In this document: positions 18,348-28,033 of the stretch, piece by piece
How positions within the stretch are numbered: the stretch's first letter is position 1
How the letters are laid out: each line of letters starts with the position of its first letter
Source of the DNA: Candidatus Polarisedimenticolia bacterium
GTDB taxonomy: Bacteria; Acidobacteriota; Polarisedimenticolia; Gp22-AA2; AA152
DNA: 64,000 bases
NCBI GenBank assembly: GCA_036004685.1
Contig: DASYRE010000062.1
Location: forward strand, 1-64,000
Direction of reading: 5' to 3'
Notes under the pieces: model-generated
The model's input: the letters and a program-made list of their open reading frames with translations, nothing else
Told to the model about the DNA's origin: nothing
Databases searched by the model: none
Made by a program: the position numbers and the translations under genes

Positions 18348-18815
18348 ATGAACAGTCTGACTCGCTGGGAGCAGTATCCCTGGGATCCTTTCAAGGAGCT
18401 TGAGACGATCGGCAACCGGTTCAACCGACTGATGGGCCAGCTTCCGATGCGTTACGACGTCGGGCGTGAGGCGATGACGGCCGCCGATTGGGTGCCGAAC
18501 GTCGACGTGTCCGAAGACGACAAGGAGTACCTGATCAAGGCCGAGATACCCGAAGTGGACCGCAAGGACGTCAAGGTCACGGTCCATCAGGGAATTCTCA
18601 CCCTTCAAGGAACCCGAAAGAAGGAGACCGAGGAAAAGAGCAAGCGGTTCCACCGGGTGGAGCGATCCTATGGGAGCTTCTTCCGGTCCTTCATCGTCCC
18701 CGAAGACGCTTCCGAGGAAAAAATGAAGGCGGAGTTCAAAGACGGGATGCTGCTCGTTCATCTTCCCAAGAACGAGAACCCCAAGGCCCGGATGCGGGAA
18801 GTCAAGATCGAATAG
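18348..18815 (+). CDS. Hsp20/alpha-crystallin small heat-shock chaperone
   Basis: The 155-aa protein has an N-terminal arm beginning MNSLTRWEQYPWDPFKELE. The alpha-crystallin domain runs from WVPNVDVSEDDKEYLIKAEI to EFKDGMLLVHLPK, with the conserved A-x-x-x-G-x-L motif seen as FKDGMLLVHLPK. A basic C-terminal tail follows. It binds unfolding proteins in the cytoplasm without ATP. The ATG has GGAG 7 nt upstream. No CIRCE or ROSE-like element was recognised upstream. Confidence 0.95.
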   Translation: MNSLTRWEQYPWDPFKELETIGNRFNRLMGQLPMRYDVGREAMTAADWVPNVDVSEDDKEYLIKAEIPEVDRKDVKVTVHQGILTLQGTRKKETEEKSKRFHRVERSYGSFFRSFIVPEDASEEKMKAEFKDGMLLVHLPKNENPKARMREVKIE

Positions 18816-18832
18816 GCTCTGCGGCGAGCCTT

Positions 18833-20476
18833 TCAGCGAGATCGCGGCGCGGTGTCCGCCCGTGAGGATCTCGTCTCCGCCCGGGGCGGCAAATCGCCGG
18901 CGCACAGCTCCGTGAGTTGGCGCCGGAACGACTCCGCTTTCTTCTCTTCTCCGGCACGCGCCGCCGCGCGCGCCGCGCCGGCGATGCTGTTCAACCGGCC
19001 GGGAGCCGACCGGAGCGACGTCTCGTATTCCGCCAGCGCCGCGGCGGGCTGGCCCAGTTCGGCGAGGAGATCGGCGAGCTGCTCACGCGCCGGCAGGATC
19101 GAGCCGGGCGTGACCGGATGCTTGTCGGTCCGGTCCTCGAGCTCGGCCGCCGATCTCAGTTGTTGTCTGGCTTCTTCGTCCTTCCCCTGCGCACGGGCCA
19201 GCCAGCCCGCGGCGGAGAGCCTCTGAATCTCGACCTGCGCGGCCCAGTCGAAGCCCTTCTGACCCTGAAGGGCCGCTTGGATCGACGCAAGCTTCTGGAG
19301 GGCGGCCCGCGACGCGTCCGCGTCCCCGGCTCGCGCCGCGCCCACCGCGCGGGCAAAATGGATGATGGCCTCGGCATAAGAGAACTTCTCCCAGGGAAAA
19401 GTGCCGCGCGGCACCTCGATCGCCGCGGCTTCCTTCCAGGATCGCCGTTCCAGCGCGTATCGCGCCGGAATGGCCGCCAGGGCGTAGCCCGCGGCAAGCT
19501 CGGGGGAGTCGAGGCTTCCGATCTTCGCGACCTGATCGACGACCTGGCGAGCCTTCGCGTCCTGCCCGGTCTGCAGATAGGCGTATACGAGGTAGTCCAT
19601 GGCGTGCAGCGCGTCGAACGCCGTCGCGCCGGGATGGGACTGCGCGGCCCATTTCCGGGCCGCTTCGGCCGAGGCGAGATTCGATTGGATCGATTCCCGC
19701 CACATCCCCAGGCGGGTGAAGATGTGGGACGGCATGTGCAGCGCGTGCGGCGCGGAGGGAGCGATCTTGGCGTACGCCCGGGCCGCAGGCAGGGCGAGCT
19801 CGGCGAGCGCCGGATAGTCGAAGGAGTGGATCATGTAATGGGCGATTCCGGGATGCTCCGGCTCGAGCGGCAGGAGGCCGTTGAGGATTTCCGCGGCCTG
19901 CTTCTGGCGGGCGTAGGTCTTGTCGGGCGGCGAGTTGTAGGCCACGGCGAGAATCGCCAGAGCGTGAAAGATCGCCGCCTCGTGATCCTGGGGATGGCGC
20001 GCCGCGACTTCCGCCATCGCTTTTTCGTAGTTCACGACGCGCGCGGCATGCGGCAGGTCGTCTCCCTGATAGAAAGCGCCGATCGCCGCGACATAGCCCT
20101 TCTCCCGGTCGGTCGTCGCCGGGATCGCGGCCGCCTTCGCGGCGGCGGCCTTTCCCGCCGAGAACTCGGCCGGCGGCGGCGGTCCCCAAATGGCGTGGAA
20201 CCGGCTCATTGCGATTCCCCACTGCGCCATGGCGCAGGCCGGATCCTTTTCGGCCACGTCGGTGAAGGCCTGCGACGCCTTGGCGTAGGCGAAGGAGTGG
20301 AGCAAGGCGACTCCCCGCTCGAAGCTTTCGCGGACCTCGGCCTTGCAGCTGACCGGGAAGCTCACGCGTCCGAGTTTTTCCGCCGCCCCGTGATCGTGCT
20401 CGTGCTGCGCCGCGGCGCCCACCGGTGCCAGCAGGATCGTCGCCGCGGCGATCGTCGCGCGGATGCGGAGGTTCAT
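18833..20476 (-). CDS. Secreted TPR-repeat protein
   Basis: The 547-aa protein has a signal peptide (IRATIAAATILLAPVGAAA) followed by a His-rich mature start QHEHDHGAAE. Helical TPR-like units run throughout, such as ASQAFTDVAEKDPACAMAQWG and NYEKAMAEVAARHPQDHEAA. The block HYMIHSFDYPALAELALPA followed by ALHMPSHIFTRLGMW is a conserved signature of this uncharacterised periplasmic TPR family. The ATG at 20476 is preceded by GGGAGGAG. The His-rich N-terminus could bind metal. Function unknown. Confidence 0.82.
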   Translation of the reverse strand: MNLRIRATIAAATILLAPVGAAAQHEHDHGAAEKLGRVSFPVSCKAEVRESFERGVALLHSFAYAKASQAFTDVAEKDPACAMAQWGIAMSRFHAIWGPPPPAEFSAGKAAAAKAAAIPATTDREKGYVAAIGAFYQGDDLPHAARVVNYEKAMAEVAARHPQDHEAAIFHALAILAVAYNSPPDKTYARQKQAAEILNGLLPLEPEHPGIAHYMIHSFDYPALAELALPAARAYAKIAPSAPHALHMPSHIFTRLGMWRESIQSNLASAEAARKWAAQSHPGATAFDALHAMDYLVYAYLQTGQDAKARQVVDQVAKIGSLDSPELAAGYALAAIPARYALERRSWKEAAAIEVPRGTFPWEKFSYAEAIIHFARAVGAARAGDADASRAALQKLASIQAALQGQKGFDWAAQVEIQRLSAAGWLARAQGKDEEARQQLRSAAELEDRTDKHPVTPGSILPAREQLADLLAELGQPAAALAEYETSLRSAPGRLNSIAGAARAAARAGEEKKAESFRRQLTELCAGDLPPRAETRSSRADTAPRSR

Positions 20477-20829
20477 CGCTCCTCCCGGGATTTGAACGTC
20501 GGAGGACAAGTCCTTAATCGTCGCGCCGTCAGGATAACGCCCGGCGGCGCCCTTGTCCATCCCTGCGCACGTTCATCCCTGCGCGTGCTCATTCGCGCGC
20601 TTCGTGCCAAATCGAGAAATCACGAGACTTGGGCGCCGTCGGCTCGGCGCCGACGGCGCATCAAGCGCGAAAATCCCCTCCCGGGCCGGGCACCTTTGCC
20701 CCGTCAGGAACGGGTGGCTTGGCCTCCGAGGTCACCGGCTCAAGCGCTGAGGCGCGATTCCAGCCGGAGAGCGGTTTCGTCGAAGTCGCCCTGGAATCGG
20801 CGATCGCTCGCGCTTCGGGGGGAAAATCG
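20477..20829. other. Divergent intergenic region with strong hairpin
   Basis: The gap between the TPR gene and the secreted dockerin-like gene contains a perfect 11-bp stem, GCGCCGTCGGC (20633-20643) with GCCGACGGCGC (20649-20659), and no T-run. No supported ORF is present. The stem may be a protein-binding site or structured leader; its role is unknown. Confidence 0.4.
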
Positions 20830-20858
20830 TTGACAGCCAAGGAGTATCGACGTACCTT
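20830..20858 (+). promoter_or_regulatory. Putative promoter of the dockerin-like gene
   Basis: A perfect TTGACA (20830-20835) is followed after 17 nt by TACCTT (20853-20858), 80 nt before the start codon. The -10 box is weak. Confidence 0.4.
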
Positions 20859-20937
20859 GAGGCCAATTCTCAGGTCGCGCCTTAGCATTCCAAGGGCCTT
20901 CCTCCCGTCATGGCTCTCTTCTGCAAGGAGCTCGCAC

Positions 20938-22317
20938 ATGCCAAATTCCACCGCGCATCGACATCAACATCTTGGGATCCTGGCACTCTCGCTCGTCGTG
21001 GCCGGAGCCGCTTTTTCCGGCGGGGCGGACCTGTACCGCTCCACGCCCCGCCTCTCCGGCGACGCATTCGTAACGCAGGGAACGGTTCAACACCCCATTA
21101 CCTTGAAGATCCTCACCGCCCGGGACGGTTTCGTCACGCGACAGGTCGCGAACGGGTGGCCCATCGCCCTGCTTCTGTCCAGCAACAACGAGCTGGGGAT
21201 CGGACGTGCCGTCGTCGGCCCCTTTTTTCCAATCAAGGGGGACACCGGCTATCTCATGTACGCCGATCCCGACCATTGTCTTTCCTTCGTTCCGCAAATG
21301 GAGTGTGCCGGGATTGACGAGACGTACGTCGAGTTCACGCCCGATCAGGATCGTCCGGGAGTAGCTCACGGAACGGGCAATCAGGAGCGCCTCGCTGCCC
21401 TGACCGACTCCGGGGGGGGAGGAAGCCCGAAGATCTTCCTGTTCAATTACGCGACGGGTCTCAACGATCTTCTCACGCCGGTGGGACCCCCTTTGGGTCC
21501 AGGTCCGGACGTCATCGAGTCGCATTGCTTGGGAAGCCCCTTCAACAGTTATCCGGGACCGAGCTGCTCCGGCGACGCCGACTGCTCGGACGGAGCTACT
21601 TGCGAACAGGTCCCGGTCAACGCCGACGGCTACGGTCTAGGCGCCGACGATGATCTGCCCGGTCTCGTCCTGCTCGCGGATACTTCCATCGGTGTCGTGT
21701 TCGATCAGAATTTCAACCCGGTGGCGCCGCGCACGGCGAGGAATTTGGCAGGCCTTCTCGATTCTGTCGCTTACCAGCTGAACGATGCCAGCGCGCAGAC
21801 GAGCATCCTGGCCCACTTGAACGTGCCGCCCGGGCAGCCGGCGACATTCGTCGATTCTCTCGGACACGTTCAATCCGCTCCGGCCCCGCTCGGGCTATTC
21901 ACGCCGCTCGTCCTGATGGACCGTTGCGTGGGAGCCCCTTTCCAGGAAGAGAATGGCAGCGGATGCGAACAATCTCCTCGCGTCCGGATCGACGGCGGGC
22001 CGATAGCGAACCTGGGTGACGAGGAAATGATCGACGCGCTCAACGCGAAGGTCATCACTCTGCGAGCTTTCGTCGTGAACCGGACCGCTCCATCGTCCTT
22101 GGCCGACATGAACGGAGACGGCATCGTCGGGGCCAAGGACGCCACGCTGGCCGGCTACCAGCTTGTCTCGGGAGAAAAGACGTTCCAATTCAGAGGCTGG
22201 TATGAGAGCTTCGAGCAGGCCATTCCGTTGTTCTACGATTTTGACGGGAATGGCGACGTGATCGGCACCTTGGTCTTTCCCAAGGGCCCCGGGACCGTCA
22301 CCCAGGTTCCGCGCTAG
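20938..22317 (+). CDS. Secreted protein with dockerin-like EF-hand C-terminus
   Basis: The 459-aa protein has a signal peptide (LGILALSLVVAGAAFSGGA). A Cys-containing segment CSGDADCSDGATCEQ lies near residue 200. The C-terminus has two Ca-binding-like loops: DMNGDGIVGAKDA and DFDGNGDVIG. Such single dockerin-type or EF-hand repeats occur in many secreted Acidobacteria and Planctomycetes proteins. AAGGAG lies 7 nt upstream of the ATG. Its TAG stop lies inside a CTAG that also supplies the stop of the convergent kinase gene. No catalytic domain recognised. Confidence 0.72.
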   Translation: MPNSTAHRHQHLGILALSLVVAGAAFSGGADLYRSTPRLSGDAFVTQGTVQHPITLKILTARDGFVTRQVANGWPIALLLSSNNELGIGRAVVGPFFPIKGDTGYLMYADPDHCLSFVPQMECAGIDETYVEFTPDQDRPGVAHGTGNQERLAALTDSGGGGSPKIFLFNYATGLNDLLTPVGPPLGPGPDVIESHCLGSPFNSYPGPSCSGDADCSDGATCEQVPVNADGYGLGADDDLPGLVLLADTSIGVVFDQNFNPVAPRTARNLAGLLDSVAYQLNDASAQTSILAHLNVPPGQPATFVDSLGHVQSAPAPLGLFTPLVLMDRCVGAPFQEENGSGCEQSPRVRIDGGPIANLGDEEMIDALNAKVITLRAFVVNRTAPSSLADMNGDGIVGAKDATLAGYQLVSGEKTFQFRGWYESFEQAIPLFYDFDGNGDVIGTLVFPKGPGTVTQVPR

Positions 22318-25300
22318 CTGCCACCGCCCGCCGCCAGACGCCGGGCCTCGGCCGCGTCTTTGAAACCGGGATCCGGGTCATCCCAGAGCGTCAGAAGCGG
22401 GCGGGCGGTGGATCTCGCTTCCGTCCGAAGGCCCATCTTCAGCTGGATTCGGGCGAGAAGCGATCTCGCGCGGGCCCGGTCGAGTTCCAGATCGAGGCGC
22501 GGCTCGTTCGGATTGGACAATTCCGCGGCCTGACGCGCGGCCGCCATCGCTTCGGTCAGGCGGCCAGCGTCGTAATAGGCATGCGCGAGACCGAGCCGGT
22601 AGATCGTGTATTCGTAGCCCGAAAGCGCCACGGCGCGGGAGAAGTTGTCGACCGCGGCGAGCGCGCTTCCTTCGGCCAGGCTCACCATGCCCTTCAAGTA
22701 CTCCGCCGCCTTCTCCTTGGTTCGGTCGGAACCATCGTCCGCCCGGGACCCTTCGAGGATCTGTTCGGCCGTCCGGCGGACTTCCTCAAGCTTCGCGCCT
22801 TTGAGCTCTCGAAGACCTCGGGCGAACAGATAGCGCGTCGGAGCTCCCGCCGCCGGCGCGCGCCGGATCGCCGCGTCGATTAGCCTCCGCGCACCCCCCG
22901 AATCTCCCGCCTCCATCAGGGACAGGCCTCGGACGGCGAGGGCCATCGCCTCTCGGACCTGTTCCCGTGCAATCGGTTCCTCGGCACGCTCCAGGACCTC
23001 GTTCGCTTCGCGAAACCGACCTCGCGCCCGGTAGAGAAAAGCCAGATCGAACACGGCATCGATCCGGCTCCGAGCCGGCGCCTTCGCTTCGGAAACGATG
23101 GACGAGAGCCTCGTCTCCGCTTCGTTCCAGCGGCTTCGCATCACGTCCAGCTCGGCGAGACTCGTCGCCGAATAGTAAAATGCGGGATCGATCTTGAGCG
23201 CCTCGGAATACTCCTGGGCGGCCAAATCGAATTCCGCCTGGGAGCGGTACGCGTCCCCGAGAAGGTGATGTCCGTTGGCGTTTCGAGGCTCCATCTCCAG
23301 AAAGCGCTTCATGGCCACGATGCCCTGACTGAAGTCTCCCATCGAAAGATACGTCGAGCCCATGAAGCTCCAGGTGATGGGATTCTCCGGCTCCAGCTTG
23401 ACCAGGATTTGGAGTTGTTCCAGGGCTTCACGGTTCTTTCCCTCGTCCGTCAGGACGACGCAGAGAAGATAGCGGGCCTCGGTGTCGTACGGGTGTGCCG
23501 CGACGAGGTCGGTGTAGATCTTGACGGCCTCGTCGTTCCGATTGGAGAGATAGGCCTCGGAAGCCCGCAAGTAGAGCCTTTCGCGATCCGTGAGATTCAG
23601 GGCTTGGGCGAGCGCCTTGCGAATCTCGCCGAGTCCTTCGTCGACTTTGCCCGACTCGGCAAGCAACTGGGCGAGCCGGTACCGGGCCATGGCGTAGTCG
23701 GGAGCTTGGCGAAGCGCTTCGCGATAGGCCGTCTCGGCCTGGTCGTAGCGGTATTGACTCCAGAAGCGAAGCCCTTTGAGGTAGTGCTCGTAGGCTGCCG
23801 GGTTGCCGCTCGGAAAGTCCGCCGAGAAAACGTCGACGTGCTCGGTGGGGGGGATCCCCAGGCCTTTCCGGGCTTCGACGGCGATTCCCTCCGACGCGCT
23901 GGCCAGGCTCTCCAGGGTGAGCCCTTCGACCCGGTGGGCGGTGACCTGCTGCCCTTTCCCCGTCTCCGTCAAGCGGGCCGCGAGAATCGGGCCCTTGGGG
24001 CCAGGGAGGATCTCGCCCGTCAGGAAATAGCCGATTCCCCTCCGGGACGCGAGGCGAAGCCGATCCGCGGGCTCCTTCGCCTGACTCCGGACCCCTTCCA
24101 TCACGGACGCCGAGACCACCCGCACATGCTTCGATTGGACCAGATTGTCGGAAACCAGGTGCGCCAGACCTTCCCCGTACCAATCCAGCTCCGGCCGTCC
24201 CGTCCGGTTCTCGAAAGGAAGAATCCCCAGCGAAGGGACCGCGGCCGCGGCGGCAGCTTCGGAAGTCGCCCGGGCGGCGGGACGCGAGCCGCGGTAGGCG
24301 TGCCAGCCGCCCCATGCCAGCGCGGCGAGCCCCAGCAGGACGGCCAGGGCCCCCAGAAGACGCTTCGCCCCGGCGGGAATCCGGCGCGGCGCCGGACGAA
24401 CGGTCTGCGCGTCAAGGTCGGCGAGGATCTCCCGCGCCGAGCCGTATCGCCGCGACGGATCCAGGGCCAGACACTTCCGCACCATCGCGTCCAGGTAGGG
24501 AGGAACCGCCGGGTTGCGGGCGATGGCCGGCGTGGGCTCCCGGTGGAGTCTTTGCAGCGCCACCTCCAGAGGCGACACGCCGTCGAAAGGCATGCAGCCC
24601 GTGAGCATCTCGTAAAGGATGACGCCCAGCGAGTAGAGATCGGTGCGCTCGTCGACCTTCTCGGAGCGGACCTGCTCGGGCGACATGTAGTGGGGCGTTC
24701 CCAAGGACGCCCCGGTGTGCGTGAGATCGCTGAGCCCCAGAGTCTTGGCGAGCCCGAAATCGGTGATGTAGACGCGGTCGGTTTCGTCCACCAGGATGTT
24801 CTGCGGCTTCAAATCCCGGTGCAGGACCTGCTGCTCATGAGCGGCCGCGAGCCCCTCGGCAATCTGGCGGAAGAAGTGGAGGGCGCGCGGCAGCGCCAGA
24901 AGTTTCTCCTCCCGGAGAAGCTTGCCCAGATCGCGGCCGGGCACCAGCTCCATCGTCAGGAACTTCACCCCATCGCTCTCGCCGAGATCGTAGACTCTCA
25001 GGACGTTGCGGTGGGTGATCTTGCTCGCCAGGTGGACCTCTCTTCGGAAGCGCTCCAGGATGGCGGGATCCTCGGAGAGCGGCCCCAGGATCAGCTTCAT
25101 GGCGATCTCGCGATCGAGCTCGAGATCGTGGACCTGGTAGACGATTCCCATGCCGCCTTTGCCGATGAGGCGGATCACACGATACCGCCGTCCGATCCTC
25201 TGCCCCTCGGCAAGTTGCGGCCCGCTCCCGGCGCCGGGAGCGCCCTGCGTCGCGGTGGCCATCGCCTGCGTCCCGGGGGTCAGGAGGAATCCGGCGGCGC

Positions 25301-25454
25301 GCGAATCGGCCGCGAGGAGCGCTTCCACCTCGCCGCGCAGGCCGGCGTCCTCCCCGCACTCCTGATCCAGGAAGGAGGCACGCTCTTCCTTCGGCATCTC
25401 GAGCGCTCTTCCCAGGATCGTCTCGATGCGCCGCCAGCGCTCCGGGTGGGTCAC
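22314..25454 (-). CDS. Membrane Ser/Thr protein kinase with TolB-like and TPR sensor
   Basis: The 1046-aa protein starts with an 85-aa N-terminal helical region. A Hanks-type kinase domain follows (about 90-350) with the glycine loop IGKGGMGIVYQV, Lys120, HRDLKPQNIL (catalytic Asp214) and DFG Asp232, so it is predicted active. One transmembrane helix (about 366-386) leads to a segment beginning LGILPFENRTGRPELDWYGEG, resembling the TolB-like domain of adenylate-cyclase/kinase receptors. Many TPR units follow to the C-terminus. The start is GTG. An ECF sigma factor gene lies 138 nt upstream on the same strand, a recurrent acidobacterial pairing. Confidence 0.95.
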   Translation of the reverse strand: MTHPERWRRIETILGRALEMPKEERASFLDQECGEDAGLRGEVEALLAADSRAAGFLLTPGTQAMATATQGAPGAGSGPQLAEGQRIGRRYRVIRLIGKGGMGIVYQVHDLELDREIAMKLILGPLSEDPAILERFRREVHLASKITHRNVLRVYDLGESDGVKFLTMELVPGRDLGKLLREEKLLALPRALHFFRQIAEGLAAAHEQQVLHRDLKPQNILVDETDRVYITDFGLAKTLGLSDLTHTGASLGTPHYMSPEQVRSEKVDERTDLYSLGVILYEMLTGCMPFDGVSPLEVALQRLHREPTPAIARNPAVPPYLDAMVRKCLALDPSRRYGSAREILADLDAQTVRPAPRRIPAGAKRLLGALAVLLGLAALAWGGWHAYRGSRPAARATSEAAAAAAVPSLGILPFENRTGRPELDWYGEGLAHLVSDNLVQSKHVRVVSASVMEGVRSQAKEPADRLRLASRRGIGYFLTGEILPGPKGPILAARLTETGKGQQVTAHRVEGLTLESLASASEGIAVEARKGLGIPPTEHVDVFSADFPSGNPAAYEHYLKGLRFWSQYRYDQAETAYREALRQAPDYAMARYRLAQLLAESGKVDEGLGEIRKALAQALNLTDRERLYLRASEAYLSNRNDEAVKIYTDLVAAHPYDTEARYLLCVVLTDEGKNREALEQLQILVKLEPENPITWSFMGSTYLSMGDFSQGIVAMKRFLEMEPRNANGHHLLGDAYRSQAEFDLAAQEYSEALKIDPAFYYSATSLAELDVMRSRWNEAETRLSSIVSEAKAPARSRIDAVFDLAFLYRARGRFREANEVLERAEEPIAREQVREAMALAVRGLSLMEAGDSGGARRLIDAAIRRAPAAGAPTRYLFARGLRELKGAKLEEVRRTAEQILEGSRADDGSDRTKEKAAEYLKGMVSLAEGSALAAVDNFSRAVALSGYEYTIYRLGLAHAYYDAGRLTEAMAAARQAAELSNPNEPRLDLELDRARARSLLARIQLKMGLRTEARSTARPLLTLWDDPDPGFKDAAEARRLAAGGGS

Positions 25455-25592
25455 GGCGTTGCCGCGCGGCGCGCCGGTCGCGCGACGCCCGCCGACCGCG
25501 ACGGGTTTTGCCGGGGATGAAATCGTCGGAGCGTGGGCATCACGGTCTAGCCTTGGGAGGGTTTCTCACGAGCGGCGCCGCCGGAAGCCGGC

Positions 25593-26168
25593 TCAGGGAA
25601 CGGATGGCCCTTCGGTCATGTTCTGATACAGGAAAGCCTTGGCGATTCGCCAGTCCCGCTTGACGGTCCTCGGCGCCAGCTCCAGGACTTCCGCCGTCTC
25701 CTCGACCGAGAGCCCGCCGAAGAAGCGCAGCTCGACGACGCGCCCCAGCCGCGGACTCATCTCGCTCAACCGCGTGATGGCCGCGTCGAGCGCGATCAAC
25801 TCCTCGCCTCGCGCCTCCACCCGCAGCAGCGGCTCGTCCAGCTCGATCGGGATCGCTCCCCCGCCGCGCTTCTTGGCGTGGCGGTTCCGGGCGTAGTCGA
25901 TCAGGATGTGCCGCATGGCGGTCGCCGCCACCGAGAAGAAATGGCCGCGATCCTGCCAGTCGGCGCGCGATTGATCGACGAGCCTCAGATAAGCTTCGTG
26001 AACCAGCGCCGTCGTCTTGAGCGTCTGATCGGGGCGCCCGCGCTTGAGCGCCCGGTGCGCGATGGCGCGCAGGTCCCGGTAGACGAGGGAGAAGAGCTCA
26101 TTGAAGGCGTCCTCATCGCCCCGCTTCAAGGCCGCGAGTCGCTGGGTGATCTTCCCGGCGGAGTCCAT
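25593..26168 (-). CDS. ECF-type RNA polymerase sigma factor (TIGR02999-like)
   Basis: The 191-aa factor has region 2 (AFNELFSLVYRDLRAIAHRAL, then TTALVHEAYLRLVDQ and FFSVAATAMRHILIDYARNR). Region 4 has a helix-turn-helix (VVELRFFGGLSVEETAEVL, then APRTVKRDWRIAK). The TALVHEAYLRLVD and RHILIDYAR blocks mark the group often paired with Ser/Thr kinase-TPR receptors and lacking a classical anti-sigma factor. Phosphorylation by the downstream kinase as control is inference. Confidence 0.95.
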   Translation of the reverse strand: MDSAGKITQRLAALKRGDEDAFNELFSLVYRDLRAIAHRALKRGRPDQTLKTTALVHEAYLRLVDQSRADWQDRGHFFSVAATAMRHILIDYARNRHAKKRGGGAIPIELDEPLLRVEARGEELIALDAAITRLSEMSPRLGRVVELRFFGGLSVEETAEVLELAPRTVKRDWRIAKAFLYQNMTEGPSVP

Positions 26169-26310
26169 GCCGAGGGAATCTAGCTGAATTCCTCTTGTCT
26201 TTCAAGGGTTTCCGTCGCCGCTGGGATCGCCCACCCGAAATGGCGGGAGGCGTTCTTACCCATTCATCGAATCGTGACGTAGTATCCCTTCGAAATTCAT
26301 GGGAGCCACG

Positions 26311-27792
26311 ATGACTGCCCGTAACGCGCCGGACCGCGCTCGGCGTCGCGCCGGTTTCCTGGGAACGATCCTCCTGGCCGCCTCTTTCGCCGCACTCGCT
26401 GAGGAAGGCGGCTCCCCGGATCCGGTCGTCCAGGCGGCGGAGCAGGAGGCGGCGAATTCTGGGCATCCGGACACTGCCGAGTCCCCTCCGCGGAGGAGCT
26501 TTCTCGTTCCCGCGGCCGACATCGTCGCATTCGATCTCCTGCTGAACCTGGTCAACCGGCGCGTCGACGGAAGCGACTACGATTCGAGCTGGGAGACCAT
26601 CCGACGGAACGCGCGCGGCCCCTGGGTCGTCGACGACGACCCCTTCGCCATCAACCAGCTCTGGCACCCGTACCAGGGCGCCGCTTATCAAGGGTTCGCG
26701 CGATCGGCCGGTCTCGGCTTCTGGCAGTCCTTCGCCTATACCTTCGCCGGCAGCGTTCTCTGGGAGATCGCGGGGGAAGCGACTCCGCCTTCCCGCAACG
26801 ATCAAATCGCGAGCGGCATCGGCGGGAACTTCCTGGGCGAGCCTCTCTTTCGGATGGCGGCCATGGTGCTGGGGAACGGCGATACGAAGCCGGGATTCTG
26901 GCGCCAGCTCGTCGCCGCGGGGATTTCCCCCTCGACCGGTTTCAACCGCCTCGCCTTCGGGGATCGATTCGACTCCATCTTCGACGACGGAGAGCCGGCG
27001 TACTTCAGCCGGCTCCAGATCGGAGCGAGCGGCACCGCTCAGAATGATCCGGGAACCTCGACGCGGCTGCGGCGCAACGAGGGGCTCGTCGATTTCTCCT
27101 TGGACTACGGACTGCCGGGGAAGTCGGACGATTCCCTCAAACGGCCCTTCGATTATTTCAGCTTCCAGATCACCGTCTCGAGCGGCGGCGGATTCGAGAG
27201 CGTCCTGACGCGGGGAATTCTCGTGGGAGCCGACTACGAGGCGGGCCGCCGGGTCCGGGGGCTGTGGGGGCTTTACGGCGCCTACGACTACATCGCGCCT
27301 CAGACGTTCCGCGTCTCCAGCACGGCCCTCGGACTCGGGACGACCGCCCAATGGTCGATCACCGACTCGACCGCCCTGCAAGGAACGGCTCTCCTGGGTG
27401 CCGGTTACGGGGCCGTGGGAACGATCAACGGCGCCGACGAGAACGACTACCACTACGGAATCGCGCCGGTGGCGTTGACGGCGCTGCGCGCCAACTTCGG
27501 CGATCGGTCATCGATCGACGTGACGGCGCGCGACTATTTCGTCAGCCGGGTCGCCGCCGCCGACACGGGCGGCCACGACAACATCGTGCGCGCCGACGCG
27601 TCCTTCACGATGCGCCTGAGGCGCAAGCACGCGATCTCGATCAAGTACCTTTGGAATCATCGCGCCGCATCCTATCCGGACCTCGGCGATCGCACGCAGA
27701 CCCGGGCTACCGTCGGCCTCTTCTACACGCGGCTCGGGCACGATCGGTTCGGCACGGTCGACTGGAGCGGTGAGGCCGGCAGCTCGCCGTAA
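26311..27792 (+). CDS. DUF3943-domain outer-envelope protein
   Basis: The 493-aa exported protein has a signal peptide around GFLGTILLAASFAALA. A DUF3943 core contains NQLWHPYQGAAYQGFARSAG and FGDR-type loops, with SGIGGNFLGEPLFRMAA between. The C-terminal half is a run of alternating beta strands consistent with a barrel. GGGAG lies 5 nt before the ATG at 26311; an in-frame ATG four codons upstream is less well placed. It is divergent from the ECF sigma gene, so it could be a target, but this is only positional. Confidence 0.82.
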   Translation: MTARNAPDRARRRAGFLGTILLAASFAALAEEGGSPDPVVQAAEQEAANSGHPDTAESPPRRSFLVPAADIVAFDLLLNLVNRRVDGSDYDSSWETIRRNARGPWVVDDDPFAINQLWHPYQGAAYQGFARSAGLGFWQSFAYTFAGSVLWEIAGEATPPSRNDQIASGIGGNFLGEPLFRMAAMVLGNGDTKPGFWRQLVAAGISPSTGFNRLAFGDRFDSIFDDGEPAYFSRLQIGASGTAQNDPGTSTRLRRNEGLVDFSLDYGLPGKSDDSLKRPFDYFSFQITVSSGGGFESVLTRGILVGADYEAGRRVRGLWGLYGAYDYIAPQTFRVSSTALGLGTTAQWSITDSTALQGTALLGAGYGAVGTINGADENDYHYGIAPVALTALRANFGDRSSIDVTARDYFVSRVAAADTGGHDNIVRADASFTMRLRRKHAISIKYLWNHRAASYPDLGDRTQTRATVGLFYTRLGHDRFGTVDWSGEAGSSP

Positions 27793-28033
27793 GCGACCCT
27801 TGGTTCCTTCCCCCGAGTCTTCCCCGGAGGCAAAGCGCTCGCACCGCCACCCTTCCGGCCGCTTGCCTGGTCCCGTGGCAGGTCCTGGGCCGCCGTCGGC
27901 GCAGCCCGAGGATTTCCTGCTGCAGCATGCGGCGGGAGAGGCCCGGCACCGGGGCGAACGGGCCTCTTGACCCCGGGCGTCATTGGAGGTATTTAGAGGG
28001 CGAATCCTCACCCACTTCATGGAGAGCAAATCG

